The position numbers were made by a program, and so were the translations under genes. Of a DNA stretch of 21,505 nucleotides, positions 13,874 through 21,505 are shown piece after piece. Every line of letters begins with the position of its first letter. Positions within the stretch are counted from its first letter, which is position 1. The notes under the pieces were generated by a model. It was not told the DNA's origin and did not search any database. It worked only from the letters and a program-made list of their open reading frames with translations. This stretch comes from Candidatus Poribacteria bacterium (GTDB lineage: Bacteria; Poribacteria; WGA-4E; GCA-2687025). Location: positions 4,979 to 26,483 of the forward strand of contig NYZG01000034.1 in assembly GCA_002687025.1 (NCBI GenBank). Reading direction: 5' to 3'.

Positions 13874-15280
13874 ATGGGTGAGGGCGATCGCGCTGCCGTC
13901 CGCGGGACGACACCGTTGCGCCGCTGGCTCCGCCCCCTTTGGGTCCGTGTCAGGCGTCGAGGTCTCGCGTTGGTGCTGTCGTCTCTCGCTATCCTGACCG
14001 TGCTAGGCGCGGTGGGAGGCCGGTGGATCGACAAACACCGGCCCCGCGATGTGACGGTGGCGTCCGGCGTGGCGGAAGGCGAATACGACCGGTTCGCGAA
14101 GACGCTCCAGCGGGTACTCGCCGAATTGAGCGACGACGAACGCCGCCTGAACATCCGCATCGCGAGGATAGATCGGACGAAGGGCTCGATCGACAACCTG
14201 CGGCGGCTGGCCGATGGTCGTGCCGACCTTGGCGTGCTGCAAAACGGCAGCAGGCTGCCTGACGGGGAACCGAACGCCGCCGCGGAGGTGCGTGCCATTG
14301 CACGTCTGTTCCCCGAGACCTACCACGTCATTGTCCGCGCAGACCAACCTATCCACGACATCAGTGACCTGGACGACCACCGCATCCCCGCGTTCAGCGC
14401 TGGGTCGGGGAACACCGTGGTCTATCGGGAACTGGCAGCACATCTCGGTCTGCCACGCGATCCTACGCACGCGGTCGAACTCCAGGGAATGCATGAGCTT
14501 GCAGCGCTCAAGACGGGCAAGGTCGAGGCGGCGCTGACGATGATCGCCATCGGCAACGGCGCCGTTCGCGACTTGCTCGCCACCGGGGAGTATCGCCTCC
14601 TGGAGATACCCCGGATGGATGCGTTCCGTATCTACTCGCCGTACATGCGGCCTGCGGTGATCCCGGCCGGCGCGTACGGAGCCACGCCTGTGGCGCCCGC
14701 AACCGACGTACACACGGCATCCCTCGACGCCGTACTCGCGGCCGGACCAGGCGTCAACAGACGCGTCGTGCGCGAAATCGCGCGGATACTGGATGTCCAC
14801 CGCGACCGGTTCGTGTTCCGGCAGCCCGGCGCGATCCAGATCCAGCCACCGGGCGACGGGGGCGCCCTCAACCTGACACTCCACGATGGCGCTCGGGCCT
14901 ACTACGACAAGGACAGCGGCGCGTTCCTCGAACGGTACATCGAGGTGATCGCATACCTCACGACGGTGGGGCTTGCCGCGGGAGCCGGCGGCTGGAGCTT
15001 GCTGGAAAGGCGTGAGCGCAAGCGTGTGGCCGAGCACTGCCGCATCCTGCTGGCCGGCGCGCTATCGGCGGACGCTGAGATGGCTCGGGCCGCCTCCGTG
15101 GAGGCCACCGAGAGGTTCGCCCTCATCGAAGCGGAGTACCGCGATGGGGGTCTGTCAACCGAGTCGCTGGCGCTGCTCGTGGCAATAGGCGACTTCGTGC
15201 TCGACAGCAACATGTCGAGGCCCGCGGGCCCGGATGCGCCCGCGGAGATCGGCCGCGAGACGGGGCCTCCAGGCGAGTAG
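13874..15280 (+). CDS. Membrane-anchored TAXI-type (TRAP) solute-binding protein
   Basis: This 468-residue protein has a TAXI/NMT1-like periplasmic binding domain. The basic N-terminus is followed by a helix at about 31-49, then the domain opening PRDVTVASGVAEGEYDRFAK (57-76), similar to the family's TxATG-x-x-GxY start. ADLGVLQNGS (117-126), AFSAGSGNTVVY (173-184) and LKTGKVEAALTM (212-223) match typical TAXI segments. A second helix at about 355-375 is followed by Arg/Lys (RRERKR) and a roughly 90-residue helical tail predicted to be cytoplasmic. Normal TAXI proteins are soluble and pair with a fused 12-14 TM TRAP permease. None is in view, and the two anchors suggest a sensor or tethered receptor. 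AGGAGG of the ribosome site overlaps the DUF481 stop, giving a spacing of 12 bases between genes. Confidence 0.82.
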   Translation: MGEGDRAAVRGTTPLRRWLRPLWVRVRRRGLALVLSSLAILTVLGAVGGRWIDKHRPRDVTVASGVAEGEYDRFAKTLQRVLAELSDDERRLNIRIARIDRTKGSIDNLRRLADGRADLGVLQNGSRLPDGEPNAAAEVRAIARLFPETYHVIVRADQPIHDISDLDDHRIPAFSAGSGNTVVYRELAAHLGLPRDPTHAVELQGMHELAALKTGKVEAALTMIAIGNGAVRDLLATGEYRLLEIPRMDAFRIYSPYMRPAVIPAGAYGATPVAPATDVHTASLDAVLAAGPGVNRRVVREIARILDVHRDRFVFRQPGAIQIQPPGDGGALNLTLHDGARAYYDKDSGAFLERYIEVIAYLTTVGLAAGAGGWSLLERRERKRVAEHCRILLAGALSADAEMARAASVEATERFALIEAEYRDGGLSTESLALLVAIGDFVLDSNMSRPAGPDAPAEIGRETGPPGE

Positions 15281-15314
15281 ACCCCGTCCTCGCCGTGCGC
15301 CAGGACAGGTCTAC
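15277..15314. terminator. Bidirectional hairpin built on two stop codons
   Basis: GTAGACC (15277-15283) pairs with GGTCTAC (15308-15314), and GTCCT (15286-15290) with AGGAC (15302-15306), around an 11-base loop. The TAG of the TAXI gene (15278-15280) and the TAG of the minus-strand dioxygenase gene (15313-15311) pair with each other at the stem base. This is a good candidate for a shared terminator of convergent genes. Confidence 0.6.
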
Positions 15315-16117
15315 GAGCCGGCTGACGCTGCTTCGGGCTTCGACTTGAACCCGGTCGCGATCGTGTTGTTGTACGCCTCAGACGGGTCCTTCCCCGCCGG
15401 CCGCATCCCCGCGTCGTGGAAGCCGATGCGGACGCCCTTGCGCCACTCGCCGGTGCGGTTGCAGTCGGACCAGTGGATGGTGAGATAGCTGAAGAAGATC
15501 ACGTCGCCCGCCTGCGCGGGGATGGACACCGTTTCGATCTTGTCTGGGTGGTAATCGTCTGTCGGCAGATGCGGCGCGGTGTGCGCGCCGGTGATGTGCT
15601 CCAGCGGCCCGCCCAGGTGGCTGTTCGGCACGACGTGCAGGCAGCCGCTCTCCGCGGGCGCGTCGTCGAGATGCACGAGGCAGTCGATGAAGTCCGCGCC
15701 TTCGTGCGGATACTCGTGCGGATACTCGTGCGGGTAGAACGGGTAATCCTGATGCATCGGGAATGGGGTCCCGAGCGTTGGCGGCTTGGCGTGCAGCACC
15801 GTGTGATGCCACTGCATCGTCGGCGACACGAGCTTGCTGATCGACGACGTCAGACCCTCGTGGAACAGCACGCGTCCCCACGTCGCGGAGTAGTGCTGCG
15901 GGTTGTGCAGGAACACGGCCTTCGTGGTCTGCTGCTCGTCCGCCTTGAGATAGCGCTCCCGCCACGGGCCGTGCCAGCCGATGGTCTCCTGACCCCACTC
16001 GCTGATGATCCGCACCATCTCCGAGCCGAGCTCCCCCACCTCCTCCGGCGAGAACAAGCCCTCGACCTTGAGGTAGCCCTCATCGCGGTACTGCCGCACC
16101 TGCTCCTGCGTAACCAT
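15311..16117 (-). CDS. Phytanoyl-CoA dioxygenase (PhyH) family Fe(II)/2-oxoglutarate oxygenase
   Basis: This 268-residue protein is a non-heme Fe(II)/2-oxoglutarate-dependent oxygenase of the PhyH family. The iron triad is His122-x-Asp124 in MHQDYP and His215 in LTIHWSD, with Arg230 (KGVRIGFH) as the likely 2-oxoglutarate anchor. CLHVVPNSH (159-167) is the usual strand before the substrate pocket. The family hydroxylates or halogenates many small molecules, and the substrate is unknown. Directly after the HxD, residues 128-139 are a perfect triple repeat of Tyr-Pro-His-Glu, coded by a 12-base tandem repeat (15701-15736). The start at 16117 is supported by AAGGGAG six bases upstream, which overlaps the stop codon of the fucosidase gene. 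The two genes are therefore an operon, and the oxygenase may act on a product or ligand linked to fucosylated glycans. Confidence 0.92.
   Translation of the reverse strand: MVTQEQVRQYRDEGYLKVEGLFSPEEVGELGSEMVRIISEWGQETIGWHGPWRERYLKADEQQTTKAVFLHNPQHYSATWGRVLFHEGLTSSISKLVSPTMQWHHTVLHAKPPTLGTPFPMHQDYPFYPHEYPHEYPHEGADFIDCLVHLDDAPAESGCLHVVPNSHLGGPLEHITGAHTAPHLPTDDYHPDKIETVSIPAQAGDVIFFSYLTIHWSDCNRTGEWRKGVRIGFHDAGMRPAGKDPSEAYNNTIATGFKSKPEAASAGS
15701..15736 (-). repeat. 12-base tandem repeat coding (Tyr-Pro-His-Glu)x3
   Basis: Three consecutive 12-base units inside the PhyH-family gene encode Tyr-Pro-His-Glu three times. The repeat is exact except for one synonymous base in the Tyr codon of the first unit (TAC instead of TAT). 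It keeps the frame. Confidence 0.9.
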
Positions 16118-16128
16118 TCGCGTCTCCC

Positions 16129-18378
16129 TTATCCCCTCGGCCGCACGACGATCACGCGGCCGACCTCCGTCTCGAACTCCCGCGTCCCGTCGTCGTGCAG
16201 CGTCGCGTCTACGGTCACGCCGCCGCACGACACCTCGACCTCCCCCGACGTTCTAACCCGACACACCCCTCCAAGGCGCGGCGTCAGTCTCGCCTCCGCC
16301 AGCCGGCCGCCTTCCCACGCGATGTCCACGTCGAACCCGCCGCGAGCCCGCAGCCCCTTCACCGAGCCCGATGGCCACGTCGTTGGCAGCGCGGGCAGAA
16401 GCGAGATCTCCCCCGCATGGCTCTGCAGCAGCATCTCCGCGATGCCCGCCGTAGCCCCGAAGTTCCCGTCGATCTGGAACGGCGGGTGTGCGTCGAACAT
16501 GTTCGGGTACGTCCCCGTCGCGATGAGACTCGCCAGCATCCTATACGCGTGGTCGCCGTCTTCGAAGCGCGCCCAGAAGTTGATCTTCCACGCCTTGCTC
16601 CAGCCCGTCCCGCCATCGCCACGGAACGTCAGCGACTGCTTCGCCGCCGCGCACACTTCGGGCGTCCCGCGCGGCGTGATCTCGCATCCGGGATGCAATC
16701 CCCAGAGGTGGGAGACATGGCGATGCTCCTCCTCCGGGTCGTCCTTGTCCTCGAGCCACTCCTGCAACTGCCCGTGCTGGCCGATCTGGTTCGGCGCGAT
16801 GCGTCCGCGCATGTCGGCCAACGTCTCGCGAAAATCGGCGTCCACCTCGAGAGTCTCACACGCGGCGATGCAGTTCGCGAACAGGTCGCGGATGATCTGA
16901 TGATCCATCGTCGGCCCCGCGACGAGTCCCCCAATCTCGGGCGAATTCGACGGCGTGCTGATGAGCCACCCCGTGTCGTCATCCTCGACGAGGAACCCGA
17001 CGAAGAACTCCGCCGCTCCCTTCATCAGTGGATAGGCCGTGTCCGCAAGGAACGCTCTGTCGCCCGAGAACAGGTACCGGTCCCACAGGTGCTGGCAGAG
17101 CCATGCCCCACCGGTCGGCCAGATGCCGTGGTTCGACGCGTTGATCGGCGCGGCTCCGCGCCACATATCCGTGTTGTGATGCAGCACCCACCCGTCGCAG
17201 TCGTAGTGCGCGCGGGCGACGCGCGCGCCCGTCTCACACACGTCTCGTATGAGATCGAACAGCGGCTCGTGGCACTCGGCGAGATTCGTCGTCTCGACGG
17301 GCCAGTAGTTCATCTCGGCGTTGATATTCGTCGTGTACTTGCTGTCCCACGGCGGCTTCTGACTCTCGTTCCAGATGCCCTGTAGGTTCAGCGGCTGCGT
17401 TCCCGGGCGCGAGCCGGCGATCATCAGGTACCGCCCGAATTGGAAGAACTGCGCCGCCAACTCCGGGTCGTCGCCGTCCGCGAACGCCTTCAGGCGACGA
17501 TCCGTTGTGTCCTTCGTTCCGTGAGAACGGCCGAGGTCGATCGTCACGCGGTCGAAGTAGGCGCGATGGTCGGCGATGTGCTCCTCGCGCAGCACTTCGT
17601 ACGGCCGACTGGACGCGGTAGCGGCGTCCTCGGAGCAACGGACCGTAGGGTCGGCCGCGGCGTCGTCATAGCTCCGCGCGCTGCTCGCGCACGCCAGTCG
17701 CAGGACGGCAGCGTCGGCTCCCTCGACCCGGATGCCGTCTCCGGCCGCCACCGCGCGACCACCCTCGGTCTCCACGAGCAGTCGCGCCTCGAAGCGCGTC
17801 GCACCGTCATCGACGCGACCCGTAAGCGTTAGCAGGCCGGTGTCGGACGCCTCGATGCGGGTGTCCGCGTGCGGCGAGTCCAAGCGCGCCGTGAACGACA
17901 CGGCTCCAGGCTCGTCGGCCGCGATCCGCATCACGATGGCGCGTCCCGGCGCGGTCGCGAACGCCTCGCGCGTCCATCGAACGCCGCCCGCGAGGTAGGT
18001 CACCCGCGTCAGCGCCTGTTGCAGGTCGAGTGTCCGCTCGTAATCCGTGACGTCGTCGTGACCGAATCCGAGCCACAGGTCGCCGACGGGCTGATACGGC
18101 ATCTGCCCCAGTGGGACGCTCATGAACTCGCGCAGCGCCAACTCCTCGGCCTCGCGCTGCCTGCCTTCGCGCAGCAGCCGGCGAATCTCGGGCAGGTGCG
18201 CTGCCGCGCCCTCGTGCGCGTAGTCGTGCGGCTCACCGGCCCACACCGTGTCTTCGTTGAACTGCACGCGCTCGGTGGCTGTGCGCCCGAACACCATCGC
18301 CCCGAGGCGTCCATTGCCGATGGGCAGCGCCTCGACCCACTCATCGGCGTCGTCGTCGTATCTCAGCGTGAGGTCCAA
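16129..18378 (-). CDS. GH95 alpha-L-fucosidase, predicted cytoplasmic
   Basis: This is a 749-residue inverting glycoside hydrolase of family 95, which removes alpha-1,2-linked (and some other) L-fucose or L-galactose. Numbered from the TTG, the catalytic cleft shows the opening EWVEALPIGNGRLGAMVFG (13-31) and the paired asparagines N351-x-N353 in NINAEMNYWP. Glu481 in SNSPE is the candidate general acid, and Asp637 in IDGNFG is the aspartate used with the asparagines to activate water. No signal peptide is visible, so imported fucosyl-oligosaccharides are the likely substrates. The start is a choice: ATG at 18420 lies inside a promoter-like -10 and has only a weak ribosome site, whereas TTG at 18378 has GGAG six bases upstream. 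I prefer the TTG. A PhyH-family gene follows 11 bases after the stop. Confidence 0.92.
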   Translation of the reverse strand: MDLTLRYDDDADEWVEALPIGNGRLGAMVFGRTATERVQFNEDTVWAGEPHDYAHEGAAAHLPEIRRLLREGRQREAEELALREFMSVPLGQMPYQPVGDLWLGFGHDDVTDYERTLDLQQALTRVTYLAGGVRWTREAFATAPGRAIVMRIAADEPGAVSFTARLDSPHADTRIEASDTGLLTLTGRVDDGATRFEARLLVETEGGRAVAAGDGIRVEGADAAVLRLACASSARSYDDAAADPTVRCSEDAATASSRPYEVLREEHIADHRAYFDRVTIDLGRSHGTKDTTDRRLKAFADGDDPELAAQFFQFGRYLMIAGSRPGTQPLNLQGIWNESQKPPWDSKYTTNINAEMNYWPVETTNLAECHEPLFDLIRDVCETGARVARAHYDCDGWVLHHNTDMWRGAAPINASNHGIWPTGGAWLCQHLWDRYLFSGDRAFLADTAYPLMKGAAEFFVGFLVEDDDTGWLISTPSNSPEIGGLVAGPTMDHQIIRDLFANCIAACETLEVDADFRETLADMRGRIAPNQIGQHGQLQEWLEDKDDPEEEHRHVSHLWGLHPGCEITPRGTPEVCAAAKQSLTFRGDGGTGWSKAWKINFWARFEDGDHAYRMLASLIATGTYPNMFDAHPPFQIDGNFGATAGIAEMLLQSHAGEISLLPALPTTWPSGSVKGLRARGGFDVDIAWEGGRLAEARLTPRLGGVCRVRTSGEVEVSCGGVTVDATLHDDGTREFETEVGRVIVVRPRG

Positions 18379-18415
18379 GGTGGTCTCCGTGCTGGAGGAA
18401 TCGGCGCCCGGCCCT

Positions 18416-18443
18416 AGCATAGCGGCCTCGCGGCGGCAGTCAA
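18416..18443 (-). promoter_or_regulatory. Sigma70-like promoter of the GH95-PhyH operon
   Basis: On the minus strand TTGACT (18443-18438, five of six to consensus) is followed after 16 bases by TATGCT (18421-18416, four of six). Transcription would start near 18409, giving a leader of about 30 bases to the TTG start at 18378 with its ribosome site at 18388-18385. This is the best promoter match in the window. Confidence 0.55.
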
Positions 18444-18502
18444 GCGCTGAGAGCCAGGTAGACGCATCGCCCGGGCGGCGTAGCGACATCGACTCTCGGC
18501 CG

Positions 18503-18547
18503 CGCGCATCCCATGCTGACGCAGCGTAGGACATGCTATCATGCGCG
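18503..18547 (+). promoter_or_regulatory. Possible promoter of the cyclase/STAND gene inside an inverted repeat
   Basis: TATCAT (18537-18542), with an upstream TG at 18534, could be an extended -10. CTGACG (18516-18521) is a weak -35 at 15 bases. The region is bracketed by a perfect 7-base inverted repeat CGCGCAT/ATGCGCG (18503-18509 and 18541-18547). Further on, GTACGA (18574-18579) and TCGTAC (18592-18597) form another short dyad. The leader would be about 120 bases. Confidence 0.28.
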
Positions 18548-18665
18548 TCACGTGTGGGTTTCGTATGCGGGTGGTACGACATGGCGTCAGCTCGTACGGA
18601 CGCGCGACAGGAGCCCTGTCGGCACGCCACCCGTCTGACGGAGCCCCTCAGCGAGAGGGCCGTCA

Positions 18666-21505
18666 ATGACGCCTGACGCCGTCCATACCGGCACATTCCT
18701 GTTCACCGATGTCGAGGGCAGCACACGCCTTTGGCAGGAGTACCCGGAGGGGATGAGCGTCGCGCTGGCTGCGCACGACGACCTGTTGCGCCAGGCCATC
18801 ACTCGTCACAACGGACGAGTCTTCAAGACGATGGGCGACGCGTTCTTCGCCGTCTTCTCCCACGCGACCGACGCGGTTCGAGCCGCGTTCGCCGCGCAGT
18901 GTGACCTGCGCGCCCAAGACTGGCATGAGGTCGGCGCGCTACGTGTGCGAATGGCCCTGCACGCGGGCGAAGCCGAACATAGGGGCGACGACTACTTCGG
19001 GTCAGCCCTCAATCGGTGTGCCCGTCTACTTGCGGCCGGCCACGGTGGCCAGGCGCTCTTGTCGCGGGCCGTAGAAGAACTCGTGCGGTACTCGCTGGTC
19101 GACGGACTGAGCGTGCGCGATCTGGGAAGTCACCAACTGAAGGATCTCGCCCGGCCCGAGCACGTGTTCCAGCTCGCCCATCCGTCTCTCGCGTCCGACT
19201 TCCCTCCGCTCACGTCACTCGACACCTTCCGACACAATCTCCCCATGGAGCTCACGACCTTCGTGGGCCGCGACGACGACGTTAAGCGCGTGAAGGAGCA
19301 CTTGACGTCGTCGCGCATGCTCACCCTGTCGGGGTCCGGCGGCGTGGGCAAGACGCGACTGGCCCTACACGCAAGCGCGGAGGCGTTGGAGGACTTCCAG
19401 GACGGCGTGTGGTTTGTGGAGCTGGCCGACGTGGCGTCGCCGGACCTGGTGATCCCCACTCTGATGGCCACCTTACGCGTGAGGGAGGAGCCCGGTGTGG
19501 CGGCAGCGGCGACGCTCACCGATTTCCTGCGGGAGAGCTGTCTGCTGCTGATCCTTGACAACTGCGAACACTTAGTTGACGCGTGCGCCCACGCCGCGGA
19601 CGCGATTCTCCGACAATGCCGCGATGTACACATCCTCGTGACGAGCCGCGAATCTCTCGGAATCCCTGGGGAGGTAACGTGGCGTGTGCCGTCACTGTCG
19701 CTGCCTCGCGACGTCAATGGCAACACGCCGGACGAACTGGCGCAATACCCGTCCGTCCGGCTGTTCGTCGATCGCGCGACCGCCGTCGCGCCGGCGTTCG
19801 CCGTGACGGACGAAAACGCGGACGCGATCGCGCTGATCTGTCGACGTCTGGATGGGATCCCGCTCGCGATGGAGCTGGCGGCCGCCCGAGTAAGGGCGAT
19901 GTCGCCGCGCCAGATAGCAGAACGCCTCGATGACCGATTCAAGCTCCTTACAGGTGGAAGCCGCGTTGCGCTGCCGCGACAGCAGACCCTCCGCGCTCTG
20001 ATCGACTGGAGCTACGAGTTGCTCGCCGACGACGAGCGCGCGCTGTTGAACCGGCTATCGGTGTTCGCCGGCGGCTTCACACTCGAAGCTGCGGAGGCGG
20101 CCTGCGCCAAGCAGGACATGGAAGCCTGGGAGGTACTCGACCTACTGATGCAGCTCGTGTCCAAGTCGCTGATCGCGCCGGACGATGAAACCGACCACCC
20201 TCGGTACCACCTCTTGGAAAGCCTCCGAGAATACGGGCACGAACGCCTGATGGAGGAGGGAGGGACCGCGGCGCTCCAACGGCGGCACATGGAGTACTTC
20301 GCGCGCCTCGCCGAGGATGCCAAGGAGGCCCTGAGCGGGCCGGGCCAGCAACGTTGGATGGCCACCCTCGATCTTGAACACGGGAATCTGCAGGTAGCCC
20401 TGACCTGGGCCTTGGACTGGGATCCGCCCATGGCCTTACGTACGGTGAATGCCCTGTCGCGCTACTGGAGGACCCGCGGGCATTGGACCGAAGGCCTCGA
20501 GTGGCATGAACGTGCCCTGGACGGCGCCGGCGACCTCGCGCCAGACGACAAGGCCGAGGCCCTTCTGGGCGCGGGGACGATCGCGTTGGACAGAGGCGAC
20601 CATCGCCTCGCGCGCGCGTTGCATGACGAAGGACTTCGACTCTACACGCGCGTCGAGGACAGGGCCGGCGTCGCGCGGGCGAAGGGCGCGCTCGCGAACA
20701 CAGCCTACAGCCTCGGTGAGCTCGACGCAGCCGAGAGTCTGCACCGCGAGGCGCTCGTGACATACCGCGCCATCGGCGACCGCAGAGGGGTCGCTACGAC
20801 CTTGGGGAACCTGGCCAGCGTCGCCGACATGCGGCATGACACCGACGCCGGCGATGCGTTGCGTGACGAATTGCTGGGGATATGCCACGAGCTGGGTGAC
20901 ATGGAGCTCGAAGTGCACTACCTGTGCGACATTGGCTGGATGGAGAATGTCCGCGGGGAATACGTCCGGGCACGGGGTCACCTGGTCGACGCCCTGGCAA
21001 TCAGCCGCAAGCTAGGCAACAGATACGAGGAGGCGCACTGCCTGAACACGCTCGGGCTGGTCTCGGCGAACCTCGGCGACGCGTCGGAAGCGCGACTGCG
21101 GCACGAGGAGGCGCTCGCGATTCACCGCGATGTTGGGGAGCGCACGGGTGAGGCGGTCAGCCTCAGGGATTTGGGGTGTCTTGCGCACATGCGAGGCGAA
21201 CACGTCCTGGCGAGGAAGCTGCACGAGGCGTCGTTAGCGACGTGGCGGGATCTCGGCATCACGAATCAGACGGTAGATTCGCTCGTCGGCTTGGCGCAGG
21301 TCGCACTCGCCGTAGGTGACCCGGACGGGTCCGCCGAACGCTATGGTGAGGCGCTCGATACGGCGCGCGAATCGAACTCCCGCGCCGGCTCACTCACCTG
21401 CATCGAGGGTATTGTCGAGTTGGCCTGCGGCTCCAAGCGTTGGGCGCTTGCTGCGACGTTGCTAGGCGCCACCGACGCCCTGCGCGAGAACATGGGCACG
21501 CCGTT
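18666..21505 (+). CDS. Class III nucleotide cyclase / STAND ATPase / TPR regulator, 3' end missing
   Basis: The frame is open from the ATG at 18666 to the window edge (946 codons). Residues 8 to about 170 are a class III adenylate/guanylate cyclase domain. Metal Asp15 (FTDVEGST) and Asp58 (MGDAF), substrate-selecting Lys54 and candidate Asp109, and transition-state Asn116 and Arg120 (NRCAR) all appear present, so catalysis is plausible. Residues of about 195-430 are an AfsR/STAND-type NTPase with Walker A GSGGVGKT (223-230), Walker B LLLILDNCEH (293-302), TSRE (326-329) and GIPLAMELAAA (397-407). From about 540 onward, helical TPR repeats run to the edge. Mycobacterial relatives with this order often end in a LuxR DNA-binding domain, but here the end is unseen. 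GAGAGG before the ATG is a moderate ribosome site. It probably couples ligand or partner binding to cyclic-nucleotide synthesis or transcription. Confidence 0.92.
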   Translation, partial: MTPDAVHTGTFLFTDVEGSTRLWQEYPEGMSVALAAHDDLLRQAITRHNGRVFKTMGDAFFAVFSHATDAVRAAFAAQCDLRAQDWHEVGALRVRMALHAGEAEHRGDDYFGSALNRCARLLAAGHGGQALLSRAVEELVRYSLVDGLSVRDLGSHQLKDLARPEHVFQLAHPSLASDFPPLTSLDTFRHNLPMELTTFVGRDDDVKRVKEHLTSSRMLTLSGSGGVGKTRLALHASAEALEDFQDGVWFVELADVASPDLVIPTLMATLRVREEPGVAAAATLTDFLRESCLLLILDNCEHLVDACAHAADAILRQCRDVHILVTSRESLGIPGEVTWRVPSLSLPRDVNGNTPDELAQYPSVRLFVDRATAVAPAFAVTDENADAIALICRRLDGIPLAMELAAARVRAMSPRQIAERLDDRFKLLTGGSRVALPRQQTLRALIDWSYELLADDERALLNRLSVFAGGFTLEAAEAACAKQDMEAWEVLDLLMQLVSKSLIAPDDETDHPRYHLLESLREYGHERLMEEGGTAALQRRHMEYFARLAEDAKEALSGPGQQRWMATLDLEHGNLQVALTWALDWDPPMALRTVNALSRYWRTRGHWTEGLEWHERALDGAGDLAPDDKAEALLGAGTIALDRGDHRLARALHDEGLRLYTRVEDRAGVARAKGALANTAYSLGELDAAESLHREALVTYRAIGDRRGVATTLGNLASVADMRHDTDAGDALRDELLGICHELGDMELEVHYLCDIGWMENVRGEYVRARGHLVDALAISRKLGNRYEEAHCLNTLGLVSANLGDASEARLRHEEALAIHRDVGERTGEAVSLRDLGCLAHMRGEHVLARKLHEASLATWRDLGITNQTVDSLVGLAQVALAVGDPDGSAERYGEALDTARESNSRAGSLTCIEGIVELACGSKRWALAATLLGATDALRENMGTP

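Noticed and set aside
15701..15736. Short direct repeats as a CRISPR or mobile-element remnant.
   Set aside because: The units are contiguous, 12 bases long, in frame and inside a well-conserved gene.

Overview
The window is about 21.5 kb of GC-rich, gene-dense DNA from what looks like a Gram-negative (diderm) heterotroph. The evidence is several Sec signal peptides, a DUF481-type outer-membrane barrel protein and periplasmic hydrolases. The gene content is a two-NBD oligopeptide ABC ATPase, two URO-D superfamily proteins, a phytanoyl-CoA dioxygenase-family protein, a GH95 fucosidase, a CE15 glucuronoyl esterase, a TolB-like propeller and a serine hydrolase with ankyrin repeats. This mix recalls uncultured polysaccharide- and metabolite-scavenging lineages such as Latescibacterota or Poribacteria. 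That placement is inference from gene content, not a marker-based assignment. No rRNA, tRNA, CRISPR array, transposase or integrase was seen.

Layout. 1-3659 (+): 3' end of a fused dipeptide/oligopeptide ABC ATPase, then a secreted ankyrin/beta-lactamase-fold serine hydrolase split by a one-base frameshift near 2700. 3704-7448 (-): a tight three-gene operon, transcribed right to left, of a URO-D-like protein, an APH-type kinase with an N-terminal Nudix-like region, and a second URO-D-like protein. 7691-9636 (+): a secreted TolB-like propeller and a secreted isochorismatase-fold hydrolase whose leader carries a long hairpin. 9890-10186 (+): a small putative lipoprotein. 10196-12486 (-): CE15 esterase followed by an adenosine-deaminase-family enzyme. 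About 12857-15280 (+): a small, apparently frame-disrupted membrane protein, a DUF481 protein starting at TTG, and a TAXI-type solute-binding protein with a membrane helix at each end. 15311-18378 (-): GH95 fucosidase followed by a PhyH-family dioxygenase, behind a readable sigma70-like promoter. 18666 to the window end (+): a class III nucleotide cyclase / STAND ATPase / TPR protein, cut off by the edge.

How the genes fit together. Most units suggest uptake and breakdown of organic matter: peptide import, hemicellulose-lignin ester cleavage (CE15), defucosylation (GH95), nucleoside deamination and amide hydrolysis. The least explained unit is the URO-D / kinase / URO-D operon. The last gene looks like a large signalling regulator. 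Two convergent junctions (10187-10207 and 15277-15314) carry hairpins that include or abut the stop codons of both genes, which suggests compact bidirectional terminators.
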